This document shows, in pieces, positions 8,099 through 15,574 of a stretch of 64,000 bases of DNA. The stretch is taken from contig CAJUHY010000005.1 in the NCBI GenBank assembly GCA_910585895.1, positions 39,957 to 103,956 on the forward strand, given 5' to 3'. The position numbers were made by a program, and so were the translations under genes. Within the stretch, counting starts at the first letter, position 1. Every line of letters begins with the position of its first letter. The notes under the pieces were generated by a model. The model saw only the letters and a list, made by a program, of their open reading frames with translations. It made no database searches and was not told the DNA's origin. Source of the stretch: an uncultured Lachnospiraceae bacterium (lineage in GTDB: Bacteria; Bacillota; Clostridia; Lachnospirales; Lachnospiraceae).

Positions 8099-9853
8099 TC
8101 ATCTTCCTTTTCTCTTTGTCATCTCGCTAACTTTACTGCCCTTCCAGCATTCAGCAGCGGAAATGTCTTTACTCCCATCTTTAGTACTGACTTTTACTGA
8201 GACGGTAGAACTCCTTTTCATTCTCGCCAAAATCTGCTCAGGCGTCAGATTATAATTCTTGACTTTCATCAACGCCGCCGTTGCTGCCACCTGGGGCGCT
8301 GCGTATGACGTTCCTCTCCCCTCACTAAATCCACTTTTCTTCGCAGTTGTAGGGTAGGTAGTAAAAATTTTTTTCACGCCATCTTCCCCTCCCGGCGCCA
8401 CGATATCCACCGCTTCAGACCTGTTGGAATAAGACGTCAGCTTATTGTTGGGCAGCGTGGCGCCCACGCCTATCACTCCCTTGAAGTTCGCAGGATAACG
8501 TACCATACTGCTTTTATCATTGCCAGCCGATGCGACCACACAAACGTCTGCAGCAATCGCCCTTTTGATGGCATTTTCCACATCCTTAAAGTCCTTCGAA
8601 CTGTAATCTCCTTTCACTGCACTGTAGCTAATATTGATAACCTCCGCACCCTCAGACACTGCATAGTTAATCGCTTTCGCCAATTTACCTTTCGTAACAT
8701 GCCTATCGGAGCCTGCAGAATCATCACATTTGATGGCCATGACCTTGCATATTGAGCCAAAATAGTCATAACTCGCCGCACTGGCTACGCCGGCACCAAG
8801 GATTTTATTATTCGCCCTCGCAGCAATCACGCCCGCCACCATCGTCCCATGGTTTCCCGTATACTGCCCATAATCATGTGCCTTATCTGCACAATCTACC
8901 AATTTCTTATTATTATTGGTAACATCAACAGAATATCTGGTGAGCAGATTGCCCTTGAGGTCGGGATGATTCATCTGCACACCGCAGTCAATCACTGCCA
9001 CCCAAATTTCCGTTGCCCCTCTTCTCCCTCCCAATTCACTATCCGCCTGAGGAAGGTTGATATTCTTCATGTGCCACTGTTTATCTGCGTTGAAATAGGG
9101 GTCATTCAAACTTATTGTCCCATATGAGTTCTTTACAACTCCATCCGCCTCCAGGAAAATATTCTCTGAGGCATCAACTACACAGCCGTAATCTTCAAAC
9201 CTCTCCTCTGCTCGTGCAACCGTATCTTCCAGTCCAAGCTTTGCCAGCACCACTACATCGGTCTTATAGTCTTTAATCTTCTCCAGCCTCTTCTTCTTGT
9301 ACTCCGGCAGGCTTTCATCAATCTGCAGAATGCCGGTGTCTATCACTTCGTAGTCTACAGCGACCTCTCCTACCACTTCCTCAATCTTCGCTTCACTGGT
9401 CCCATAGGGGAAGCGCACCACAATCTCTTCCGTCTGATAGTCAAGATTATCGCTGTTTTTACGCTCTTCCTCTGCTTCTTCATAGTGTTCTACAATGGTT
9501 TCTGCCGCCTCGTCAAGCGTTGCCTCAAAACGTTCCAGCTGACCGCGCTGCGACTCCTCCATGGAATAATATTCATCCAGAATACCCCTTACGCCTGCCT
9601 CAAAATCATGCTTGTTACCCTTTATTTTATTGAGCTGTTTTGCAGACTCCGCTCCGTTTCTCTTACAGGACTGCAGCGCGCGGTTAATTTTATCCTTGTT
9701 CTTTGTGTTGACTTTCTGCAGCTGCCGCTCCTGCTTCGCCTGTATCTTCTCAATCTTATCATTGCCCGCCTCTGCCTTCGCTGTGAACAGGCAGCTGTAT
9801 ATCAGCAGGGATACTCCTGCCAATACCATTGTTTTTCTTATGTTGCCCCGCAT
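8099..9853 (-). CDS. Secreted subtilisin-like serine protease (S8)
   Basis: 584 residues. Signal peptide (MRGNIRKTMVLAGVSLLIYS, cut after A-K-A-E-A), a Lys/Glu-rich helical segment (about 30-140), a propeptide/inhibitor-like region (about 145-245), then the S8 catalytic domain with Asp289 (V-I-D-C-G), His335 (N-H-G-T-M-V-A-G) and Ser516 (G-R-G-T-S-Y-A-A-P). The triad is complete, so an active exported protease is expected. No sortase motif or membrane anchor is visible at the C-terminus. The start is fixed by AGGAGG ten bases before the ATG. It stands alone; its substrate cannot be told from context. Confidence 0.93.
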   Translation of the reverse strand: MRGNIRKTMVLAGVSLLIYSCLFTAKAEAGNDKIEKIQAKQERQLQKVNTKNKDKINRALQSCKRNGAESAKQLNKIKGNKHDFEAGVRGILDEYYSMEESQRGQLERFEATLDEAAETIVEHYEEAEEERKNSDNLDYQTEEIVVRFPYGTSEAKIEEVVGEVAVDYEVIDTGILQIDESLPEYKKKRLEKIKDYKTDVVVLAKLGLEDTVARAEERFEDYGCVVDASENIFLEADGVVKNSYGTISLNDPYFNADKQWHMKNINLPQADSELGGRRGATEIWVAVIDCGVQMNHPDLKGNLLTRYSVDVTNNNKKLVDCADKAHDYGQYTGNHGTMVAGVIAARANNKILGAGVASAASYDYFGSICKVMAIKCDDSAGSDRHVTKGKLAKAINYAVSEGAEVINISYSAVKGDYSSKDFKDVENAIKRAIAADVCVVASAGNDKSSMVRYPANFKGVIGVGATLPNNKLTSYSNRSEAVDIVAPGGEDGVKKIFTTYPTTAKKSGFSEGRGTSYAAPQVAATAALMKVKNYNLTPEQILARMKRSSTVSVKVSTKDGSKDISAAECWKGSKVSEMTKRKGR

Positions 9854-9954
9854 TAATTATTTCCTCCTTTTCTTGTGCCTTTTGAATTGTTGTAATTTTT
9901 TTATACTATATAACTATTTCATTACGTTATTGATTTTAGCACACTAACATAAAA

Positions 9955-10009
9955 AAGTCCAGCATACCGACATACGAAACTTATTTTATGTGTCAGTATA
10001 CTGGAACTT
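9955..10009 (-). terminator. Imperfect hairpin downstream of the small membrane-protein gene
   Basis: AGTCCAG-x-ATAC pairs with GTATACTGGAACTT over an imperfect stem and is flanked by an A/T run, giving TTTTTT on the minus strand. Likely terminates the gene ending at 10063. Confidence 0.6.
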
Positions 10010-10031
10010 ATAGAAAATCTTTACGGAGTAT

Positions 10032-10066
10032 CTAAGGAAATACTAATTTCATCTGTATTTCCTTAG
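10032..10066. repeat. Palindromic repeat copy 1 (CTAAGGAAATAC)
   Basis: A perfect 12-bp inverted repeat with an 11-base loop that overlaps the stop codon of the gene ending at 10063. A near-identical element overlaps the stop codon of the gene ending at 30828. Confidence 0.75.
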
Positions 10067-10416
10067 GAAAAATATTCCTGCAATACGGCATTGAATACTT
10101 CTTCCTCTTCCTGCCGTTTGCTGTCCTCTAGCAAATTTTGCTCTTCCTTTGTACGCTCATCATACATTTTTTTCTGTTCATATCCATGCGGCTCCTCCTG
10201 TGCCGGCTGCTCTTCCGCCACTGGCGGCTCCTCCTGCATAATCACATCAAAATATGCCTGAATATTATTGGTAATGCTCGTCAAGCTCCGATTGAGCTTT
10301 TTTATCTGCCTCAAAATCCTTGACAGGGAAATTGCCAAAATCAATCCCATGAACACGATGGCCGCCACTGTCAGGACTTCACTGTGGGTCTGTACAATTC
10401 TTATCCATTCCTCCAT
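10063..10416 (-). CDS. Small single-pass membrane protein, unknown function
   Basis: About 117 residues. A membrane helix (about 15-35, L-T-V-A-A-I-V-F-M-G-L-I-L-A-I-S-L) is followed by a short basic segment and a Glu/Gln-rich coiled-coil tail (residues about 60-117). No family was recognised. The start is the ATG eight bases after AGGAGG; the earlier in-frame ATG lies only two bases from it. It lies downstream of the FIST/chemoreceptor pair but a terminator separates them, so a shared role is only possible. Confidence 0.65.
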   Translation of the reverse strand: MEEWIRIVQTHSEVLTVAAIVFMGLILAISLSRILRQIKKLNRSLTSITNNIQAYFDVIMQEEPPVAEEQPAQEEPHGYEQKKMYDERTKEEQNLLEDSKRQEEEEVFNAVLQEYFS

Positions 10417-10432
10417 AAGCATGTCCTCCTTC

Positions 10433-10491
10433 AAAAGAAAAAACTATTCAGACTCCGTTACAAATATATCCTATCGAAGCTCTGAATAGTT
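10433..10491 (-). terminator. Terminator of the FIST/chemoreceptor operon
   Basis: An 11-bp perfect stem AACTATTCAGA / TCTGAATAGTT with a 28-base loop, followed by TTTTTTC on the minus strand. Confidence 0.75.
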
Positions 10492-10590
10492 ACATTATAA
10501 TTATTATTTTCCGCTCTGTGAAGTAGCTGGAAGCATTTTTTCGCCGCATGTTTCGGCAATTTCCGACTTCCTTTGTTTCAAGATATCTCC

Positions 10591-11508
10591 TTATGTATCG
10601 TATTCTTTTATCATTGGCGCAATCTGGGACAGCATATTATCCACATCCTCAAACATAGCGCTTTTGGTCGTTCCCAGTTTACTGGCATGGTTGATATTCT
10701 TCATAACCTCCCGATACTGTTCTTTTATCTGGTCAAAGAAATTATTGACGGTAAGCAATTCCGACTTGGATTCATCAATAACACTGGAAATTTCCTCCTG
10801 CACGCCAGTAGCGCCCTCCGCTGCTTCGGTTATTTTATCAAACATGTCATAGGTCTCATCTACCTTGTCCAAACTTTGTCCCAATGCCTGCTGGGAGGTA
10901 TCCATATCAGAACGAAGCTTCTGTGTGCCGCGTTCTACATCGGAAATGCTCGCCTCTACTGCCCCGACCAATGTCTTGACCTCATCCGCCAGGCTCTTCA
11001 CTTCTCTTGCCACTACCGAAAATCCTTTTCCCTGCTCTCCCGCCTTTGTCGCCTCAATCGTGGCATTCAGCGCAAGGATATTTGTCTGTTCCGCAATGGA
11101 AGTTATTTTATTTGTACATCTTTTGATTTCCTGTACTGCCATCTCAAAATCATAAAATGTATTTTTCATCTCAGCAAAATGCGATTCTACCTGCAAAGCG
11201 CTGGTTTTCAATTCCTCCACCTCATCCTGCGCCTGCGTCACAGACTGGGCTATCTCACTTTTTACCGTTGCAAACTGACCAGATACCTGGGTAATATTAG
11301 AAAATGTACTTTCAAACTCCTGAAGCGTATTATGGAAATCTTCCGACTTTTCAAGCGCACCCTTAAATGAACGATTGACCATGCCCAATTGGTTTAACGA
11401 ATCAACCTCTTTCTGCACAAGCTCCTTCTGATAATCCTTTAGGCTTCCCATCACGTGCAGAATAGGATATGTATCCATTTCACGCTTCTTTTTCCTCTTA
11501 AACTGCAT
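10591..11508 (-). CDS. Soluble (cytoplasmic) chemoreceptor-like protein
   Basis: 305 residues with no membrane helix. Most of the protein is coiled coil, and the centre holds the chemoreceptor signalling tip S-I-A-E-Q-T-N-I-L-A-L-N-A-T-I-E-A-T near residues 140-160, then A-R-E-V-K-S-L-A-D-E. It lacks a sensor and HAMP domain, and is short for a receptor. The upstream gene, 15 bases away, is a FIST-domain protein that could supply ligand sensing in trans. Start by AAAGGAGG and a nine-base gap. A cytoplasmic signal to CheA is the likely output. Confidence 0.88.
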   Translation of the reverse strand: MQFKRKKKREMDTYPILHVMGSLKDYQKELVQKEVDSLNQLGMVNRSFKGALEKSEDFHNTLQEFESTFSNITQVSGQFATVKSEIAQSVTQAQDEVEELKTSALQVESHFAEMKNTFYDFEMAVQEIKRCTNKITSIAEQTNILALNATIEATKAGEQGKGFSVVAREVKSLADEVKTLVGAVEASISDVERGTQKLRSDMDTSQQALGQSLDKVDETYDMFDKITEAAEGATGVQEEISSVIDESKSELLTVNNFFDQIKEQYREVMKNINHASKLGTTKSAMFEDVDNMLSQIAPMIKEYDT

Positions 11509-11523
11509 TCCCTTTTTCCTCCT

Positions 11524-12579
11524 TTATTCAAACACAACACAGGTCATGGACTGGTTTACAAATTGGTTATTATAGTGTTCTCCATATCCTACAAGACCCA
11601 CATGGTCGCCTAACACCCTCATCTCATCCAGGTATTCCTGCATATAATTATTATCTGTAAACAGTAAGTACCGGAACAGACAGTTTACAGAAAACACAGC
11701 CGAAATTCTCGGAAAATCCGCTTGAATCTGCTGAATCGTTTTTCTCACAATATCTTTATAATCCCCCAATTCCAGCAGCATCAGCACGTCCGAATCGTTC
11801 ACCTGCCGGAAACATGTTAATCCATTGCCCGATACCTCCTTAATGGAAATAATACAGGTATCATTGCCATTAAGTTTACCCAGGGGATTCTTAAACGTCT
11901 GCGTCAAAATCTCCTGTTCCGAGACACGAAGAATCTGCTGATATACCAGTTTAGCAGACATACCGTTGAGTTCTCCGAGTAAATATTTCGATTTATCCGT
12001 TTTAGAAGCGATAAAACGGTAATTTCCCAATTGATGGTAAATATTTTCTTTATATGCTTTCACCCTGCCAGTATTATTTTTAATCAGCGCATACGCAACT
12101 GCATCCTCATAAACTTTGCCATTGGCAGATACCTTACCTGCATCGCCTGTTCCCCCTACCAGCGAAATGTTGCGGTGCTTCAAAACACTGTGTATAGTCG
12201 TCAGCACACAGGCATCATTTCCAGAACAAAAATCAATACAGATTGTATTGTCTTGTGAAGCGTTTACCTGAAGCACATCTTTCTCCAGCCGTCCAATATA
12301 TTTTACAGGCATAGTAGAAACCTGCTCCAGCACATTTGCCGCTGCAGTAACCCCATCCAAATATGCGATAACTCCTACACCTTTCTCAACGACTCTGTTA
12401 TCATAACTCATCCCGATACATCCAATACTGGGGATATTCGGATAAAGCATCTGCAGCTTTTTCACATGTTCCTCAAACTGCTCGCTGTTTGATAACAGCA
12501 TAATCAGCTGAGGATTACTCAGTCCGCGGACAGCTTCCTGTAAATTTCCGCTCTGGCTAATACCAAAAAATTGTTTCAA
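11524..12579 (-). CDS. FIST-domain signal protein
   Basis: About 351 residues, TTG start with GGAGG eight bases before. It matches the FIST N plus FIST C layout: an N-terminal half with P-S-I-G-C-I-G-M-S-Y-D and V-G-G-T-G-D-A-G, and a C-terminal half with S-V-N-C-L-F-R-Y-L-L-F and V-G-L-V-G-Y-G-E-H-Y-N-N. FIST proteins are intracellular sensors thought to bind small molecules, often fused or linked to chemotaxis or cyclic-di-GMP output. Here it immediately precedes a sensorless chemoreceptor, so the two genes look like a split receptor. The ligand is unknown. Confidence 0.85.
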   Translation of the reverse strand: MKQFFGISQSGNLQEAVRGLSNPQLIMLLSNSEQFEEHVKKLQMLYPNIPSIGCIGMSYDNRVVEKGVGVIAYLDGVTAAANVLEQVSTMPVKYIGRLEKDVLQVNASQDNTICIDFCSGNDACVLTTIHSVLKHRNISLVGGTGDAGKVSANGKVYEDAVAYALIKNNTGRVKAYKENIYHQLGNYRFIASKTDKSKYLLGELNGMSAKLVYQQILRVSEQEILTQTFKNPLGKLNGNDTCIISIKEVSGNGLTCFRQVNDSDVLMLLELGDYKDIVRKTIQQIQADFPRISAVFSVNCLFRYLLFTDNNYMQEYLDEMRVLGDHVGLVGYGEHYNNQFVNQSMTCVVFE

Positions 12580-12632
12580 GGCAACGTCCTCCTCCGTCTC
12601 TCCGATTGTGGTAAAAATTTCTTTATATTTAG

Positions 12633-12661
12633 ATTATACTTTATTTTTGTAAAACTGAAAA
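12633..12661 (-). promoter_or_regulatory. Promoter of the FIST/chemoreceptor operon
   Basis: TTTTCA, 17 bases, TATAAT, reading to the left, about 55 bases before the TTG start. Confidence 0.55.
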
Positions 12662-12692
12662 GGAAAAATTTCTTTTTCCCAGCCCACTCCCC

Positions 12693-12720
12693 TTGACTTT
12701 TTTGGGGAACAGTATAAGAT
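12693..12720 (+). promoter_or_regulatory. Candidate promoter of murG
   Basis: TTGACT, 16 bases, TAAGAT on the plus strand, about 57 bases before the murG start; divergent from the FIST promoter. Confidence 0.5.
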
Positions 12721-12776
12721 AAAAGTAATGTGAATACGATATATAGTCAGATTATCAAATAGGAATGGAGAATACT

Positions 12777-13853
12777 ATGAAACGAATTGTCTTAACGGGC
12801 GGCGGAACTGCCGGTCATGTCACTCCCAATCTTGCGCTGCTTCCCAGATTAAAGGAACTTGGCTACGACATACATTATATCGGTTCCTATGATGGGATTG
12901 AGCGAAAATTAATAGAGCAGTACCACATTCCCTATTATGGTATCTCTTCCGGCAAACTTCGCCGGTACTTTGATTGGAAAAATTTTTCTGACCCTTTTAA
13001 GGTATTAAAAGGTTACCGCCAGGCACGCGCCCTGTTAAAAAAGCTGCATCCCGATGTTGTTTTCTCCAAAGGCGGCTTCGTCTCCGTTCCGGTAATAATG
13101 GCAGCAAAACACCGTAAGATTCCGGCAATTATCCATGAGTCCGACATCACTCCCGGACTCGCCAATAAACTGGCAATTCCCCATGCATGGAAGGTCTGCT
13201 GCAATTTCCCGGAAACCCTCAAATACCTTCCGGCAGAAAAAGCAGTCCTCACCGGTTCCCCCATCCGTAAGGAACTTCTCTCGGGAAACCGTCTGCGTGG
13301 TCTTTCGTACTGCCAGTTCAAACCTGACAAGCCTGTCATCCTTGTTATCGGCGGCAGCAGCGGCTCCCAGTTTATTAATGAGATTGTTCGTGGGATTCTT
13401 CCTGAATTATTGAACAAATACCAGGTACTTCACCTGTGCGGAAAAGGGAATCTCGATAACTCCCTGAACAATACTGCCGGTTATGCACAACTTGAGTATG
13501 CCAACCAGGAATTAAGCGACCTCTTTGCCGCTGCAGATATTGTAATTTCCCGTGCCGGAGCTAACGCTATCTGCGAACTTCTGGCACTGCGCAAGCCCAA
13601 TATCCTGATTCCGCTCTCTGCAAACGCCAGCCGCGGAGACCAGATTTTAAATGCCCGCTCCTTTGAGCGCCAGGGATACAGTATAGTCATTGAAGAAGAA
13701 CAATTGAACAGCGCGGTCCTCTCAAATGCAATCCGCAATTTATTTGAAAACCGCAGCCGTTATGTCAAAGCAATGGCAGAAAGCGAACAACTCAACTCCG
13801 TGGAGACTGTGGCACAGTTAATTGAACAGGCGGCAAAGAACTCACAGACTTAA
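12777..13853 (+). CDS. murG: UDP-GlcNAc:lipid I N-acetylglucosaminyltransferase
   Basis: About 358 residues, the usual MurG length. It adds GlcNAc to undecaprenyl-PP-MurNAc-pentapeptide to form lipid II on the inner membrane face. The glycine loop G-G-G-T-A-G-H is at residues 8-14, the acceptor-side H-E-S-D-I-T-P-G-L-A-N-K near 125, and the donor-side G-G-S-S-G-S-Q-F-I-N near 195. The ATG six bases after GGAG is chosen over an upstream in-frame ATG. It is outside a division/cell wall cluster, so it might be an extra copy. Its 3' end overlaps the convergent HIT gene by 12 bases. Confidence 0.93.
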   Translation: MKRIVLTGGGTAGHVTPNLALLPRLKELGYDIHYIGSYDGIERKLIEQYHIPYYGISSGKLRRYFDWKNFSDPFKVLKGYRQARALLKKLHPDVVFSKGGFVSVPVIMAAKHRKIPAIIHESDITPGLANKLAIPHAWKVCCNFPETLKYLPAEKAVLTGSPIRKELLSGNRLRGLSYCQFKPDKPVILVIGGSSGSQFINEIVRGILPELLNKYQVLHLCGKGNLDNSLNNTAGYAQLEYANQELSDLFAAADIVISRAGANAICELLALRKPNILIPLSANASRGDQILNARSFERQGYSIVIEEEQLNSAVLSNAIRNLFENRSRYVKAMAESEQLNSVETVAQLIEQAAKNSQT

Positions 13854-14258
13854 CTTCTGCTGAATCTCTGCGAATTCTTCCTGAGACAATTCCAAATGGT
13901 TCCAGCAAAGCTTGTCCGCATTTCCATCCTGTTCATACCGGGGAATCAAGTGCATATGGAAATGGAAAACCGTCTGTCCGGCTGCCTCCCCGTTATTCTG
14001 CATAATATTCAAGCCATCGCATTGCAATGTTTCTGTCATGTGCGCTGCCAGCTTCTTGGCAAGAATCATTGCATGTCCGGCTGTCTGCTCAGGCATCTCA
14101 TAAATATTTGCGTAATGTTCCTTGGGCAAAATCAAAGCATGTCCTTTTGTGGCAGGACTGATATCAAGTATTACACGGAATTCCTCATCCTCATAAATTG
14201 TCTTTGAGGGTATCTCACCGCTGGATATTTTACAAAAAATACAGTTCGTGTCTTTCAT
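13842..14258 (-). CDS. HIT-family nucleotide hydrolase
   Basis: About 138 residues. The histidine triad H-F-H-M-H-L is at residues 99-104, and the N-terminal C-I-F-C-K-I motif is typical of Hint/protein kinase C-interacting relatives. Such enzymes cut nucleoside phosphoramidates or related nucleotides in the cytosol. Length is normal. The ATG follows GGAGGAAACT. It lies 14 bases downstream of the flavodoxin-like gene and probably shares its transcript, and converges on murG. Confidence 0.93.
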   Translation of the reverse strand: MKDTNCIFCKISSGEIPSKTIYEDEEFRVILDISPATKGHALILPKEHYANIYEMPEQTAGHAMILAKKLAAHMTETLQCDGLNIMQNNGEAAGQTVFHFHMHLIPRYEQDGNADKLCWNHLELSQEEFAEIQQKLSL

Positions 14259-14272
14259 AGTTTCCTCCATTC

Positions 14273-15265
14273 CTAACTGAAAATAAACGCCTGGTCTAAC
14301 ATCTTTAACGTCTTAAAGTTTCCTTTTGCCGTCATTTCACCGGTCATAAATGCCCTCTGAAAAGTCATTCTCCCATGGACGATATTATCCATCACGGCAG
14401 TTGACAGCTTCGTATACACATCAATTTTTTCGCTCTGCCCATAGTAAACATTAACTTCCTCATTATTAATTTCCACAGAAAGCGGTTTCTTCTTGCCATC
14501 AATCATAAACAGGTAATTGGCGGCAAAATCATCCTGAGGAACAAAATGTGCCTCCAGTTCCATCAGGTATGCCATCTCCTCGTCCTCATCCTTCTGACCG
14601 AGCATGTCCTTAAACATGCTGCTCAATTCCTCGATATCTTCTTTCTGTTTTTTCACATAGACGTCATCAGCTACATACTTGGAAAGCTGTTCACTCTCCT
14701 GCGGCGTCAGCTCTAACTGCTGTGTGCGCAGCACAGACTGCCGGATTGCCTGATTGCTGTTCGGCAGGCTCTTCTGTTTCTGAGAAATTGTACGGTAAAG
14801 ATTTTCCGCTTTTTTCTCAATTATCACCGTATAGTCGTGATTCATCTCAAATGCTACCAAATCTTCCACATAACCGCATAGTCCACTGCAAGGCAGACCA
14901 CCCAAAAATTCCCACGCATTGGCAAGCGTAATCTCCCCTTCACGTTCCCCATAAGTGGTCGACATAACAATCGGCTGCATATAGGTCTGGGAAATCTTCT
15001 CTTTATCCCCATACAGCCAACAGGCATCCAGAAACTGCTGCATATATCCACCAATTCCCAGCCACTCTACTGTGGTAGCCAGGATAATCCCATCCGCATC
15101 TTTAATCGTCTGAGGCAATGTCGAAATGCTGTTCTTGTCCTCATAAATATTGTAACGCTGCACTTCTACCCTCAGTTCCGTCAACACTTCCTGCATTTTA
15201 TTCACTACATACAGAGTGGGATCGTCCAAAAGCCCCCGTCCTCCATAATAAATATTTACTTTCAT
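14273..15265 (-). CDS. Flavodoxin-like FMN-binding protein with C-terminal SCP2-like domain
   Basis: About 330 residues. The N-terminal 180 residues form a flavodoxin/NADPH-FMN reductase-like fold (M-K-V-N-I-Y-Y-G-G-R-G, then D-A-D-G-I-I-L-A-T-T-V-E-W and P-I-V-M-S-T-T-Y-G-E-R). A charged linker follows, then a C-terminal region (about 235-330) with G-K-K-K-P-L-S-V and H-G-R-M-T-F-Q-R-A-F-M-T-G-E-M-T-A-K-G, the pattern of sterol-carrier-protein-2 domains. The combination suggests a redox or ligand-binding role, but substrate is unknown. The start is the ATG after GGAGG; a longer reading upstream has no ribosome site. Confidence 0.7.
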   Translation of the reverse strand: MKVNIYYGGRGLLDDPTLYVVNKMQEVLTELRVEVQRYNIYEDKNSISTLPQTIKDADGIILATTVEWLGIGGYMQQFLDACWLYGDKEKISQTYMQPIVMSTTYGEREGEITLANAWEFLGGLPCSGLCGYVEDLVAFEMNHDYTVIIEKKAENLYRTISQKQKSLPNSNQAIRQSVLRTQQLELTPQESEQLSKYVADDVYVKKQKEDIEELSSMFKDMLGQKDEDEEMAYLMELEAHFVPQDDFAANYLFMIDGKKKPLSVEINNEEVNVYYGQSEKIDVYTKLSTAVMDNIVHGRMTFQRAFMTGEMTAKGNFKTLKMLDQAFIFS

Positions 15266-15301
15266 ACTAAAAGCCTCCAAACATTTCAATGTCTCTAGAT
15301 T

Positions 15302-15330
15302 AGTATATAAATTTTTGCAGATAAAGTCAA
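15302..15330 (-). promoter_or_regulatory. Promoter of the flavodoxin-like/HIT operon
   Basis: TTGACT, 17 bases, TATACT, reading to the left, about 40 bases before the start codon. Confidence 0.75.
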
Positions 15331-15450
15331 CAATTCTCATGTTCACGACAAGTAATTTCCACAATATCCTTTATCTGTCAATATATCTCTAAATCTGAGT
15401 TCCCTCATTTTTATAACAGCCGATATTATAATACCAAAAGGTCTTGCAAA

Positions 15451-15553
15451 AAAGGGACTGTTGAAAATAGCTGTTTTATACAAAATATGGTTTCAAAACA
15501 CAAGAATTTCATCCATATATTGTATATAAACTGCATTTTCCAACAGTCCCTTT
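15451..15553 (-). terminator. Long hairpin terminator after the surface protein gene
   Basis: AAAGGGACTGTTG pairs with CAACAGTCCCTTT over an imperfect stem that continues inward for about 35 bases; TTTTTT follows on the minus strand. Long stems of this kind may also be mobile palindromic elements. Confidence 0.75.
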
Positions 15554-15574
15554 GAAACAAATTAATAATATTAT

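Larger units (their letters stand above)
15266..15574. other. Intergenic region with long hairpin and shared 16-base element
   Basis: About 310 bases without a gene. It carries the flavodoxin promoter, the second copy of TACCAAAAGGTCTTGC (15432-15447) and the terminator hairpin of the upstream surface-protein gene. Confidence 0.7.

Noticed and set aside
10573..11370. Plus-strand frame of 265 codons opposite the soluble chemoreceptor
   Set aside because: Antisense to a recognisable coiled-coil receptor; Cys/His/Leu-rich composition is typical of shadow frames.
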